This document shows, piece after piece, positions 49,379 to 57,582 of a DNA stretch of 64,000 nucleotides. Position numbers and translations under genes: made by a program. The notes beneath the pieces were generated by a model. The model worked only from the letters and a program-made list of their open reading frames with translations. It was not told the DNA's origin and made no database searches. Source of the DNA: Bradyrhizobium sp. Arg816 (GTDB lineage Bacteria > Pseudomonadota > Alphaproteobacteria > Rhizobiales > Xanthobacteraceae). The first letter of the stretch is position 1. The number at the start of each line of letters is the position of its first letter. Location of the stretch: assembly GCF_029989365.1 (NCBI RefSeq), contig NZ_JAPRAQ010000004.1:124001-188000 (forward strand), read 5' to 3'.

Positions 49379-50635
49379 CTAGGCCTGATCGAGACCGTAA
49401 AGCGTATGCAGGGTGCGCACCGCAAGCTCGGTATAGGCGGTGTCGATCAAAACCGAGAATTTGATCTCGGAGGTTGTAATGGCCCGGATGTTGATATTCC
49501 GTCCGGCGAGGGCCGAGAACGCCTGGGCGGCGACACCGGCATGGCTGCGCATGCCGCTGCCGATTACCGATATCTTGGCGACATCGGTGGCGGTATCGAG
49601 CCGGGCATAGCCGATCTTGCCCTTGGCGGCCGTGATCGTGTCCTTGGCGCGGGTGTAGTCGGCCGCCGGCACCGTGAAGGTGAGATCGGTGGTCTTGCCG
49701 TCCTCGGAGACGTTCTGAACGATCATGTCGACGTTGATATTGGCATCCGCCAGCGGGCCGAAGATCGACGCTGCCACGCCGGGCTTGTCCTCGATCTGGC
49801 GTACCGAGATCTGGGCCTCGTCCTTCGAAAAGGCGATGCCGGTGACGACGTGGCTTTCCATGATCTCCTCCTCGCTGCAGATCAGCGTGCCGGGCGGCTG
49901 GTTGGCATGCGGGTCGATATCCTCGGGCTTGTCGAAGCTCGAGCGGACGAAGATCGGCATGTTGTGGACCATGCCGAGTTCCACCGAGCGGACCTGGAGC
50001 ACTTTTGCGCCCTGGGAGGCCAGTTCCAGCATGTCTTCGAACGCGATCTTGTCGAGGCGGCGGGCCTTCGGCACGATTCGCGGGTCGGTGGTGTAGACGC
50101 CGTCGACGTCGGTGTAGATGTCGCAGCGGTCGGCCTTGACGGCGGCGGCGATCGCCACGGCCGAGGTGTCGGAGCCGCCGCGGCCGAGCGTGGTGATGCG
50201 ATTCGTTTCGGGGTTGATGCCCTGGAAGCCGGCGATGACCGCGACTTCCTTGCGATCCCGGAAGCGCTTGATGATCTCGCTGCCGTCGATGTCCTCGATC
50301 CGGGCCGAGGCATGGGCGTCGCTGGTCTTGATCGGGATCTGCCAGCCCTGCCAGGAGCGGGCCTGGATGCCCATGCTCTGAAGCACGATGGCGAGCAGGC
50401 CCGACGTCACCTGTTCGCCGGAGGCGACCACGGCGTCGTATTCGCGCGCGTCGTGCATCGGCGAGGCCTCGGTGCACCAGGCCACCAGCTCGTTGGTTTT
50501 GCCGGACATCGCCGAGACGACCACGGCCACTTCATGGCCGGCGTCGACCTCACGCTTCACATGGCGTGCGACGTTGCGGATACGTTCGATATTGGCGACG
50601 GACGTGCCGCCGAATTTCATCACGAGGCGGCTCAT
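49379..50635 (-). CDS. lysC: Aspartate kinase
   Basis: Phosphorylates aspartate at the entry to the lysine, threonine and methionine family. 418 residues. KFGGTSVA (residues 6-13) and GRGGSDTSAVAIAAA near 158 form the kinase site; two ACT domains (about 265-335 and 345-410) give feedback control. The start is set by the family's MxxxVxKFGGTSV pattern. It is divergent from the PH-domain gene and upstream of ptsP. Confidence 0.97.
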   Translation of the reverse strand: MSRLVMKFGGTSVANIERIRNVARHVKREVDAGHEVAVVVSAMSGKTNELVAWCTEASPMHDAREYDAVVASGEQVTSGLLAIVLQSMGIQARSWQGWQIPIKTSDAHASARIEDIDGSEIIKRFRDRKEVAVIAGFQGINPETNRITTLGRGGSDTSAVAIAAAVKADRCDIYTDVDGVYTTDPRIVPKARRLDKIAFEDMLELASQGAKVLQVRSVELGMVHNMPIFVRSSFDKPEDIDPHANQPPGTLICSEEEIMESHVVTGIAFSKDEAQISVRQIEDKPGVAASIFGPLADANINVDMIVQNVSEDGKTTDLTFTVPAADYTRAKDTITAAKGKIGYARLDTATDVAKISVIGSGMRSHAGVAAQAFSALAGRNINIRAITTSEIKFSVLIDTAYTELAVRTLHTLYGLDQA

Positions 50636-50808
50636 GACGACGCGTGCATTCCCTCATAAGGATCAGTATGGTGACCCGCGCGAGGCAATGCCTGCGGACA
50701 CCGACCGCGCGTATACATAGCGGCGGGGCCGGGGGCAAGCGGGTTCCTGCGGGGGCAGGGTAAGGTCCGGCCTAAGGTTGGGCTTGGGGGTATGGGTTAA
50801 CCGAGATC

Positions 50809-51276
50809 ATGGCGCGTTATATCGACGAGATCCTGCAACCGGGCGAGCGGGTGCTGTATTCGACCAATGCGCACTGGATCTTCTATTTTCCGGCCATCGT
50901 GGCCTGGATCGTGGCTCTCGCCTTTCTCGTCCTGATGCCGCAGGCCACCGCCGATGGCCTCAGGGTGCTGTGCCTCATAGCCGCCGGCGTCGTAGCTCTG
51001 GCCGCCCTTTACTGGACCATCAAGGGCTGGTTCCATCGCTTCACGACCGAGACCGACGTCACCAACTTGCGGGTTGTGCACAAGACGGGGTTCATCAAGC
51101 GCCGGACCTTTGAAATGGCGCTGGACAAGGTCGAGAGTGTCGATGTCGATCAGTCGATTCTTGGACGTATTCTCAACTACGGCGACGTGACGATTCGCGG
51201 CGTTGGCGAGGGGATCGAAAAGATCACGACCGTCGACTCGCCGCTCGCCTTCCGTAGTTCGATCACCACGCGGTAG
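50809..51276 (+). CDS. PH domain-containing membrane protein (bPH2/YdbS-like)
   Basis: 155 residues with two membrane helices near residues 23-42 and 45-65, then a PH-like domain (about 75-150) with FEMALDKVESVDVDQSILGRILNYGDVTIRG. Such small proteins sit in the inner membrane and have unknown roles, possibly as protease or lipid adaptor. It is 14 bases before ubiG, so the two are likely co-transcribed, but no functional link is known. Confidence 0.85.
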   Translation: MARYIDEILQPGERVLYSTNAHWIFYFPAIVAWIVALAFLVLMPQATADGLRVLCLIAAGVVALAALYWTIKGWFHRFTTETDVTNLRVVHKTGFIKRRTFEMALDKVESVDVDQSILGRILNYGDVTIRGVGEGIEKITTVDSPLAFRSSITTR

Positions 51277-51290
51277 GACCGCGCCTAACC

Positions 51291-52064
51291 ATGAGCATGC
51301 AGCAAAATACTTCCGCAACCGCAAGCCCGCAGCCGGGCTCGACCGTCGACGCCGCCGAGATCGCGAAATTCTCGAAACTTTCGGCCGAGTGGTGGGATCC
51401 CAACGGCAAGATGGCGCCGCTGCACCGGATCAACCCGCTACGGCTCGGCTACATCCGCGACGCCGCCTGCCGCAAGTTCGAGCGCAATGTGCGCAGCCTC
51501 AACTGCCTCGGCGGCCTGCGCGTGCTCGACATCGGCTGCGGCGCCGGCCTGTTGTGCGAGCCGCTGTCGCGCCTCGGTGCCCAGGTCATCGGCGTCGATC
51601 CCTCGGTCAGCAACATTGCCGCCGCGAAGCTGCATGCCGACAAGAGCCATCTGTCGATCGATTACCGCTGCACCACGGTCGAGGAGATCGACCCGCGCGA
51701 GCGCTTCGACATCGTGCTGGCGATGGAAGTGGTCGAGCACGTCGTCGATGTCGGCGTTTTCCTGAAGCGCTGCGCGGCGATGCTGAAGCCGAACGGGCTG
51801 ATGGTGGTCTCGACGCTGAACCGGAACTGGAAGAGCTTTGCGCTCGCCATCGTCGGCGCCGAATATGTCCTGCGCTGGCTGCCGCGCGGCACCCACGAAT
51901 GGAACAAGTTCGTCACCCCCGACGAGCTGGCGAAGTATCTTTTGGACAACCGTCTCGTCATCACCGAGCAGACCGGCGTCGTCTACTCACCCTTCGCCGA
52001 CAAATGGACCCTCTCCTCCGACATGGACGTGAACTACATGGTCGTGGCGGAAGGGATGGTGTGA
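51291..52064 (+). CDS. ubiG: Ubiquinone biosynthesis O-methyltransferase
   Basis: 257 residues. UbiG does both O-methylations of ubiquinone synthesis. N-terminal signature FSKLSAEWWDPNGKMAPLHRINPLRLGYI (family hallmark), SAM motif VLDIGCGAGLLCEPL near residue 80, and the FVTPDEL segment near 210 are present. It is divergent from lysC by one gene, an arrangement common in relatives. Membrane association is expected from the substrate. The ATG is at the start of a short disordered tail; the second ATG, two codons on, is also possible. Confidence 0.95.
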   Translation: MSMQQNTSATASPQPGSTVDAAEIAKFSKLSAEWWDPNGKMAPLHRINPLRLGYIRDAACRKFERNVRSLNCLGGLRVLDIGCGAGLLCEPLSRLGAQVIGVDPSVSNIAAAKLHADKSHLSIDYRCTTVEEIDPRERFDIVLAMEVVEHVVDVGVFLKRCAAMLKPNGLMVVSTLNRNWKSFALAIVGAEYVLRWLPRGTHEWNKFVTPDELAKYLLDNRLVITEQTGVVYSPFADKWTLSSDMDVNYMVVAEGMV

Positions 52065-52092
52065 TGTTCCGAGCTGGTCACTCACGGGCAGG

Positions 52093-52121
52093 TGTCGTCC
52101 CTGCGAACGCAGGGACCCATA
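52093..52121 (+). repeat. Palindromic repeat, family C, copy 1
   Basis: TGTC, then a perfect 9-2-9 palindrome GTCCCTGCG-AA-CGCAGGGAC (52097-52116), then CCATA. Copies 2 and 3 are at 52466-52494 and 52569-52597. The flanking bases TGTC and CCATA give the element a direction. Confidence 0.85.
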
Positions 52122-52158
52122 ACCACCGGCCGATCTAATTAAGACAGGCGCCCCGAGC

Positions 52159-52440
52159 ATGTACTACGTCTACATCCTCGCCAGCCGCCACCACGGAACG
52201 CTCTACATCGGCATCACCAACTCGCTCCAGAAGCGGTTGGAAGAGCACCGGACCGGCAAGGGCTCGAAATTCGTTAAGCGTTACGACGTGTACCGGCTCG
52301 TCTACACCGAGGCTTTCGAGCGAGCGGAAGAGGCGATTGCCCGCGAAAAGCAGCTGAAACGCTGGAAACGCGACTGGAAGATCGAACTGATCGAGCGGGA
52401 AAATCCCGAGTGGCGTGACCTGGGCGATCTGCTGGTTTGA
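52159..52440 (+). CDS. GIY-YIG nuclease family protein
   Basis: 93-residue single-domain nuclease. The active-site set is complete: YVY (residues 3-5) and YIG (residues 16-18), Arg in LQKRLEEH near 26, Glu in AIAREKQLKRWK near 61 and Asn in IERENPEW near 80. UvrC, homing endonuclease and Slx1 nucleases use the same fold. The gene is bracketed by copies of one palindromic repeat (52093, 52466, 52569). A role in moving or processing this repeat is a hypothesis, by analogy with REP-associated RAYT transposases. It could also be a repair protein. Confidence 0.9.
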   Translation: MYYVYILASRHHGTLYIGITNSLQKRLEEHRTGKGSKFVKRYDVYRLVYTEAFERAEEAIAREKQLKRWKRDWKIELIERENPEWRDLGDLLV

Positions 52441-52465
52441 CGGTGTGATGTTGCCAAGCAAGTGC

Positions 52466-52597
52466 TGTCGTCCCTGCGAACGCAGGGACCCATACCGCGG
52501 AATCTGTCGGTAGCGGCGCGGTGGTAGACGTGCGGGTCGGCAGTCTTCGCCACACTTCTCCCTGGGGGTATGGGTCCCTGCGTTCGCAGGGACGACA
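52466..52597. repeat. Palindromic repeats, family C, copies 2 and 3 (inverted pair)
   Basis: Copy 2 (core 52470-52489) is in the same orientation as copy 1. Copy 3 (core 52574-52593) is inverted, TATGGGTCCCTGCG then CGCAGGGACGACA. The 74 bases between contain no gene. This inverted pair resembles the paired REP arrangement and can fold as a large hairpin. Confidence 0.85.
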
Positions 52598-52705
52598 CCG
52601 AATTTGTTGCGTGAGCATCGCTCCTATGATCTGGGCGTGATTGACCTGCTTCGCCGCTAACGGCAGGTTGGCCAAAGTCTTCAGCCCTCCGCCTCATTTC
52701 CACCC

Positions 52706-53605
52706 ATGCTCACCATCGCCAGCCTCTGGATTCCCTTTACCGTCATTGCTGCGCTCGGCCAGGTCGCGCGCAATGCGATGCAGCGGTCGCTGACGAAGCC
52801 GCTGGGGACCTGGGGCGCGACCAATATCCGCTTCCTGTTCGGCTTCCCGTTCTCGCTGCTGTTTCTGGGCGTGGTGCTGGTGGCAACCGGTGATCACCTC
52901 GGCATGCCGCCGACCGTGTTCTGGCCCTGGCTGCTGCTCGGGGCGCTCAGCCAGATCGTCGCCACCGGGCTGATGCTGCTCGCGATGAACGATCGCTCCT
53001 TCGTGGTGACGACGGCCTACCTGAAGACCGAGGCGATCCAGACCGCGATTTTCGGCTTCGTGTTCCTCGGCGATCATCTGACCTGGCTGAAGGTATTGGC
53101 GATCGTGATCGCGACCGTCGGCGTCGTCATCACCGCACTTCGGCCCGGCGGCGAGAAGAGCTTTGCGGAATTGAGGCCGACCATCACGGGCCTCGTTGCA
53201 GCCGCGGCGTTCGCGCTCTCAGCCGTTGGCTTCCGCGGCGCCATCATCAACGTGCCTGACGTCTCCTTCGTGACGGCGGCGTCGTTCACACTGGTGCTCG
53301 GCCTGTTCGTGCAGACGCTGATCCTGACCATCTATCTGCTCTGGCGCGCGCCAAAGGTGCTCCAGTCGATCCTGGGATTGTGGAAGCCGTCGCTGCTCGC
53401 CGGCTTCATGGGCGCCTTCGCCTCGCAGTTCTGGTTCCTGGCTTTCGCGCTGACGGCCGCCGCCAATGTCCGCACGCTCGCTTTGATCGAGGTGCTGTTC
53501 GCGCAAGGCGTGGCGTACTACTCGTTCAAGCAGCCGATCGCGCCGCGCGAGATCTTTGGTATCGCGCTGATCGTGGTTGGAGTCGCGTTGCTGGTGGGAG
53601 TCTGA
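52706..53605 (+). CDS. EamA family (DMT) transporter
   Basis: Inner-membrane protein of 299 residues with about ten helices in two EamA repeats. The second half has the helix GFMGAFASQFWFLAFALTAAANVRTLALIEVLFAQ. Substrate unknown. The gap upstream (52598-52705) has no clear promoter, and the gene is convergent with the DUF1178 gene, 13 bases apart. Confidence 0.88.
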   Translation: MLTIASLWIPFTVIAALGQVARNAMQRSLTKPLGTWGATNIRFLFGFPFSLLFLGVVLVATGDHLGMPPTVFWPWLLLGALSQIVATGLMLLAMNDRSFVVTTAYLKTEAIQTAIFGFVFLGDHLTWLKVLAIVIATVGVVITALRPGGEKSFAELRPTITGLVAAAAFALSAVGFRGAIINVPDVSFVTAASFTLVLGLFVQTLILTIYLLWRAPKVLQSILGLWKPSLLAGFMGAFASQFWFLAFALTAAANVRTLALIEVLFAQGVAYYSFKQPIAPREIFGIALIVVGVALLVGV

Positions 53606-53618
53606 CGCGCTTCGCGCG

Positions 53619-54101
53619 TCAGTTCCGGTCTTCCGGCAGCGTCGGCAGCGGTGACACCTCGATGCCTTCGTCGATCAGCGACTTGGCCTCGTCGGGCGAA
53701 GCCTCGCCATAGATCGGGCGGTGCTCCTTGTCGCCGTAATGCATCGCGCGGGCTTCGTTCGCAAAGCGCTCGCCGACATTGTCGGCGTGCTTGACGATGT
53801 GATCGCGCAGCTCCTTGAGCTTGGCGCGCAACTCGCGCTCCTGCGCCATCATCAGCGAGGTCGGTCCCGACGGCGCAGCCTCGGGCGCTGGCGTTGAGGC
53901 CGGCTCCGGCGGCGGCGTCGCCCGTCCGCGGCCCTTCTTGCCGATGATCCGCGGGGCCATGATCGCCTTCTCGACCTTGGCCGAGCCGCAGATCGGGCAA
54001 GTCACGAGCTTGCGCTTCACCTGCGAATCATAAGCCGACGAGCTCTGGAACCAGCTTTCGAATGCGTGGCTTTGGTCGCAGTGGAGCGCGTAGCGGATCA
54101 T
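53619..54101 (-). CDS. DUF1178 family protein, putative zinc-binding
   Basis: 160 residues. The N-terminal [18 protein letters not shown] and CPICGSAKVEKAIMAPRI segments carry Cys8, His12 and the pair Cys35/Cys38, likely a zinc site. The middle is Pro/Glu-rich and the C-terminal half is helical and charged, ending in a conserved GEASPDEAKSLIDEGIEV. Function unknown. It overlaps the upstream nitrilase gene by ATGA, so it is the last gene of a comF-grx-nit-DUF1178 run. Confidence 0.88.
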   Translation of the reverse strand: MIRYALHCDQSHAFESWFQSSSAYDSQVKRKLVTCPICGSAKVEKAIMAPRIIGKKGRGRATPPPEPASTPAPEAAPSGPTSLMMAQERELRAKLKELRDHIVKHADNVGERFANEARAMHYGDKEHRPIYGEASPDEAKSLIDEGIEVSPLPTLPEDRN

Positions 54102-54988
54102 GCCGATCCCCGCACGAGGTGGAGATGGTCCGGCCCGGCCTTGGGATCGGCGACGCCGAAGCGGCGGCCGTGCTGGAGCGAGGGGATCGCGCGGCGGGCG
54201 GTCTCGACCTTGGCCGGGTCGATCTTGGCCATGATGATGCCGGGCTCGACATCGCCCTCGGCGAGGATCTCGCCCCAGGGGTCGATGATCAGCGAGTGAC
54301 CATAGGTCTCGCGCTTGTTCTCGTGCAGGCCGGCCTGCGCCGCCGCGAAGATGAAGCAGCCGGTCTCGATCGCGCGTGAGCGCAGCAGGATGTGCCAGTG
54401 CGCCTCGCCGGTCTTGCGGGTGAAGGCCGAGGGCACGGTGATGAAATACGCGCCGCTCTCGGCCAGCGCGCGGTAGAGCGCGGGGAAGCGCACGTCGTAG
54501 CAGATCGTCAGCCCGACGCGGCCCCAGGGCAGGTCGGAGATCACGGCGGTCTCGCCCGGCTGGTAGTTGGCGGATTCGCGATAGCTCTCGCCGTCCGGCA
54601 ACTCGATGTCGAACATGTGGATCTTGTCGTAGCTCGCGAGCACATTGCCCTCGGGCCCGATCAGGAAGGACCGATTGACCGCCTTCTCCGGCGAGAAGCG
54701 CAGCGCCAGCGATCCGACATGGATGTGGATCTTCAGCTCGGCCGCGAGCGCGCGATAGGCCCTCAGCGAGGTGTCGTCCTCTTCGCTCTGGAGGTGCTCG
54801 AACAGCGCCGTGCGGTTGAGCTGCATCATATTGCTGACTTCGGGCGTCTGCACGTAGTCGGCGCCATCGGCCGCAGCCTGCCGGATCAGCCTGGTGGCCT
54901 GCGCGAGGCTGGGCTCCGGCATCAGGCCGGTGCGCATCTGCACCATCGCGGCGGTGAAGGTGCGATCTTGAGCTTGATCCTGGCTCAT
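54098..54988 (-). CDS. Carbon-nitrogen hydrolase (Nit-like amidase)
   Basis: 296 residues. The nitrilase catalytic triad is complete: Glu50 (QTPEVSN), Lys122 (YDKIHMFD) and Cys163 (TICYDVRFP). Its length and the ending around HGRRFGVAD resemble the Nit1/Nit2 group, which hydrolyses deaminated glutathione or 2-oxoglutaramate (family knowledge; exact substrate not shown). The ATG at 54988 overlaps the TGA of the upstream glutaredoxin gene. The glutaredoxin link supports a glutathione-repair role. Confidence 0.88.
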   Translation of the reverse strand: MSQDQAQDRTFTAAMVQMRTGLMPEPSLAQATRLIRQAAADGADYVQTPEVSNMMQLNRTALFEHLQSEEDDTSLRAYRALAAELKIHIHVGSLALRFSPEKAVNRSFLIGPEGNVLASYDKIHMFDIELPDGESYRESANYQPGETAVISDLPWGRVGLTICYDVRFPALYRALAESGAYFITVPSAFTRKTGEAHWHILLRSRAIETGCFIFAAAQAGLHENKRETYGHSLIIDPWGEILAEGDVEPGIIMAKIDPAKVETARRAIPSLQHGRRFGVADPKAGPDHLHLVRGSA

Positions 54989-55260
54989 GACACCGCCTTT
55001 ACGCTTTCGAGCAGGCCGTCGAGCTTGCCCTCGCGGTCGAGCGCATAGAGCTCGTCGCAACCGCCGACATGGGTTCCGCCGATCCAGATCTGCGGGAAAG
55101 TCGAGCCCCCGCCGGCGCGGTCGTACATCTCTTCGCGCCAGGACGGGTTCTTGGCGATGTCGAACTCCGTGAAGGTCGCCTTCTTGCGGGTCAGCAGCGA
55201 TTTGGCGGCGGAACAATAGCCACAGCCCGGCCTGGTGTAGATTTCGACAGCGTCGGTCAT
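54985..55260 (-). CDS. grxC: Glutaredoxin 3
   Basis: 91-residue thiol oxidoreductase that uses glutathione. The CGYC active site is at Cys13-Cys16, and the conserved TFPQIWIGGTHVGGCDEL (cis-Pro and GG glutathione site) lies near residue 60. The ATG at 55260 gives the family's usual length; an ATG at 55278 adds six residues without a ribosome site. It overlaps the downstream nitrilase gene by 4 bases and follows comF by 35 bases on the same strand. Confidence 0.93.
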   Translation of the reverse strand: MTDAVEIYTRPGCGYCSAAKSLLTRKKATFTEFDIAKNPSWREEMYDRAGGGSTFPQIWIGGTHVGGCDELYALDREGKLDGLLESVKAVS

Positions 55261-55295
55261 GTCGTCTGGCGCTCTCATGTCATGAAGTCATTGAA

Positions 55296-56075
55296 TTATA
55301 TGGGACGGGGGCCGCTCTCGACAACCCGGGCGAAGACCAGCACGTCCACCTGGGCCGCCTTGGCACGGAGCAGGGCTCGCGCACAGGCGTCCAGCGTCGC
55401 CCCCGAGGTCAGGACATCGTCGATCAGGACGATGCGACGGCCCTGGATGTCCGCCTGGCGGTCGGGGGATACCTGAAATGCGCCCTGCACATTGGTGGCG
55501 CGCTGGGTCCGCGACAGGCCGATCTGCTGCTCGGTCGCGCGCACCCGGCGCAGCACGTCGCCGCGCACCCTGACACCGCTCTGCCGCGCGATGATGCGCG
55601 CCAGCGCCCCGGACTGGTTGTAGCGGCGGCGCCATGCCCGGCGCCAATGCAGGGGAACGGGCACCAGCATGTCGGCTCCGGTGAGCAGTTCGGCGCCCGC
55701 GCGCGCCATCCAGCGGCCCATGGCCGGCGCCAGATCGGTACGGTCCTGGTATTTCAGCGCATGCACCAGCGTGCGCGCGACGTCGTCATAGCGCACCGCC
55801 GCGCGTGCACGCTGGTAGGCCGGCGGGCTCGCGATCGCCTCCATCGACAGCATCTCGGGGCCGGGATCATAGACGAAGGGAATGCCGAGCCGCGGGCAAT
55901 AGGGCCGTTCGATGAACGACAGCCGCGCCCAGCAGGCCGCGCAGACGCCCTCGCCATCGACCGGCTCGCGGCAGGACACGCACAGCGTCGGCAGCGCAAT
56001 GTCAAGCGCGAGCCGTGCGGCGCGTGACAGCACGTGGCGGCCGGCCGTCCACGCGGCACGCAACGGCGCACTCAA
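55296..56075 (-). CDS. comF: ComF family protein (phosphoribosyltransferase fold)
   Basis: 259 residues if the TTG at 56075 is the start; GTG at 56033 is an alternative. An N-terminal Cys-rich zinc site (LCVSCREP ... VCAACW) and a late PRPP-binding loop IVLIDDVLTSGAT (near residue 219) are the ComF pattern. In other bacteria ComF supports DNA uptake; here no competence genes are near, and the role may be DNA or nucleotide metabolism. The frame continues to 56282 through a repeat element, which is not part of the gene. It heads the grx-nit-DUF1178 run. Confidence 0.88.
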   Translation of the reverse strand: MSAPLRAAWTAGRHVLSRAARLALDIALPTLCVSCREPVDGEGVCAACWARLSFIERPYCPRLGIPFVYDPGPEMLSMEAIASPPAYQRARAAVRYDDVARTLVHALKYQDRTDLAPAMGRWMARAGAELLTGADMLVPVPLHWRRAWRRRYNQSGALARIIARQSGVRVRGDVLRRVRATEQQIGLSRTQRATNVQGAFQVSPDRQADIQGRRIVLIDDVLTSGATLDACARALLRAKAAQVDVLVFARVVESGPRPI

Positions 56076-56084
56076 GTGACTCAG

Positions 56085-56145
56085 TCTCGTGCCCCGGACG
56101 CAGCGCAGCAGCGCTAAGAGCGCTGCTGCGCGTCCGGGACACGAG
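56085..56145. repeat. Large inverted repeat between divergent genes
   Basis: Left arm TCTCGT, CCCCGGACGC, AGCGCAGCAGCGCT and right arm GCGCTGCTGCGC, GTCCGGGAC, ACGAGA pair almost fully around AAGA. It is one of the dispersed repeats (family D) and lies in the comF/methyltransferase gap, just before the GAGGAG ribosome site. Confidence 0.8.
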
Positions 56146-56158
56146 AGAGGAGATTGCC

Positions 56159-57025
56159 ATGGCGGTCGTGATCGGCGTAACCAGCGGCATGGCCCAGAAC
56201 CCGCAAATCCCGCCCGCTCTGTTCGATCGCGCATTGCTGCATGCGCGGCAGCGGCGCGCACATGCGCAGGGCAAGGCGACATTCCTGCTCGATCGCGTTG
56301 CAGAGGACATGACCGACCGGCTGGCCGCCGTGATGCGGGAGTTTCATGCTGCGGCCGATCTCTGGACGCCCGGAGAGGGGCTCACGGGGCCGCCATCACT
56401 TCGGCGGATCGCGCTCGACGAAGCGGGCGCGGAAAAACTGCCCTTTGCCCCGGAAAGTCTCGACCTCGTCGTCTCGGCGCTGGCGCTGCAATTCGTCAAC
56501 GACCTGCCGGGCGTGTTCGCGCAGATCCGCCGTGCGCTGAAGCCCGATGGTCTGCTGCTCGCCGCGATGATCGGAGGCGACAGTTTAACGGAGCTGCGGC
56601 AGGCCTTTGCCGCGGCGGAGGCCGAATGCGAGGGCGGCGTGTCGCCGCGCGTGGCCCCGTTCGCGGATTTGCGCGACATCGGCGCGCTGTTGCAGCGCGC
56701 AGGCTTTGCGCTTCCGGTCACCGATGTCGACCGTGTCGTGGTGCGCTACGCCAATGCGTTTGCGCTGATGCAGGATCTCCGCCGCATGGGCGCGGCCAAT
56801 GTGCTGATCGAGCGGCGGCGCACGCCGACGCCCCGCGCGACGCTGCTGCGCATGGCCGAAATCTACGCCGAACGCTTTGCCGATGCCGACGGCCGCATCC
56901 GTGCGACATTCGACATCATCTGGCTCTCCGGCTGGGCCCCGCATGCGAGCCAGCAGCAGCCGCTCAAGCCGGGGTCGGCGAAAGCGAGCCTGGCGGAGGC
57001 GGTGAAGAAGGCGGGGAAAGAGTAA
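56159..57025 (+). CDS. Methyltransferase of the BioC/NDUFAF5-like group
   Basis: 288 residues. Strong blocks: LALDEAGAEKLPFAPESLDLVVSALALQFVNDLPGVFAQIRRALKPDGLLLAAMIGG and SLTELRQAFAAAEAE, typical of the NDUFAF5 family (assembly-factor hydroxylases/methyltransferases of complex I) and of BioC. The usual SAM motif I is degenerate (DLWTPGEGL). Role by homology: modification of an Arg of NuoD or a BioC-like step; neither is shown. The ATG at 56159 follows GAGGAG; a second ATG at 56189 is possible. Confidence 0.78.
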   Translation: MAVVIGVTSGMAQNPQIPPALFDRALLHARQRRAHAQGKATFLLDRVAEDMTDRLAAVMREFHAAADLWTPGEGLTGPPSLRRIALDEAGAEKLPFAPESLDLVVSALALQFVNDLPGVFAQIRRALKPDGLLLAAMIGGDSLTELRQAFAAAEAECEGGVSPRVAPFADLRDIGALLQRAGFALPVTDVDRVVVRYANAFALMQDLRRMGAANVLIERRRTPTPRATLLRMAEIYAERFADADGRIRATFDIIWLSGWAPHASQQQPLKPGSAKASLAEAVKKAGKE

Positions 57026-57027
57026 TC

Positions 57028-57160
57028 CTCATGGTGAGGAGGCGCGTCAGCGCCTAGCGGACGATGCTTCGCATCGCCGCGAGAACCATGCAGGCCCTGC
57101 TGTTGCCGTGTGGCCATCCTTCGAGACGCGCGTGCCGCGCTCCTCAGGATGAGGTCCGGC
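57028..57160. repeat. Inverted repeat, family E
   Basis: CCTCATGGTGAGGAGGCGCG at the left and CGCGCTCCTCAGGATGAGG at the right are inverted arms. The middle has ATCCTTCGAGACGCG and small hairpins. It lies between the convergent methyltransferase and mutT genes. Confidence 0.7.
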
Positions 57161-57161
57161 C

Positions 57162-57572
57162 TCACATCAGCAAATCAATGAGATGCGGGATCAGCGGGAT
57201 GTCCGCGGGCGGCATCGGGTAGTCGCGCAGCTTGTTGGCGCGGACCCAGGCCAGGGTCTGGCCTTCGCGCGGGGTGACCAGCCCCTCCCAGCGCCGGCAG
57301 ATGTAAAGCGGCATCAGCAGGTGAAAGGTCTCGTAGCCGTAGCTCGCAAAGGTCAGCGGCGCCAGGCACGGTTCGGCGACGGTGATGCCGAGCTCTTCAT
57401 GCAGCTCGCGGATCAGGCTCTGCTCCGGCCGCTCGCCGGGCTCGAGCTTGCCGCCGGGGAATTCCCAGAGGCCCGCAAGCGTCTTGCCCTCCGGGCGCTG
57501 CGCGATCAGGACGCGCTTGTCGGCGTCGACGAGCGCGCAGGCCACCACCAGTGTCAGTTTGAGATCGGCCAT
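57162..57572 (-). CDS. mutT: 8-oxo-dGTP diphosphatase (Nudix)
   Basis: 136 residues. The Nudix box is complete (GGKLEPGE ... RELHEELGI, near residues 37-59). Removes oxidised dGTP from the nucleotide pool. The start at 57572 follows the conserved ADLKLTLVVACALVDADKRVLIAQRPEGK block; the frame extending to 57614 overlaps argJ and is not needed. It lies 10 bases after argJ on the same strand. Confidence 0.9.
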   Translation of the reverse strand: MADLKLTLVVACALVDADKRVLIAQRPEGKTLAGLWEFPGGKLEPGERPEQSLIRELHEELGITVAEPCLAPLTFASYGYETFHLLMPLYICRRWEGLVTPREGQTLAWVRANKLRDYPMPPADIPLIPHLIDLLM

Positions 57573-57582
57573 CGGCGTCCGC

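Noticed and set aside
52466..52597. Simple transcription terminator after the GIY-YIG gene
   Set aside because: The same oriented unit also lies upstream of the gene, and no T-run follows; a repeat element explains it better.
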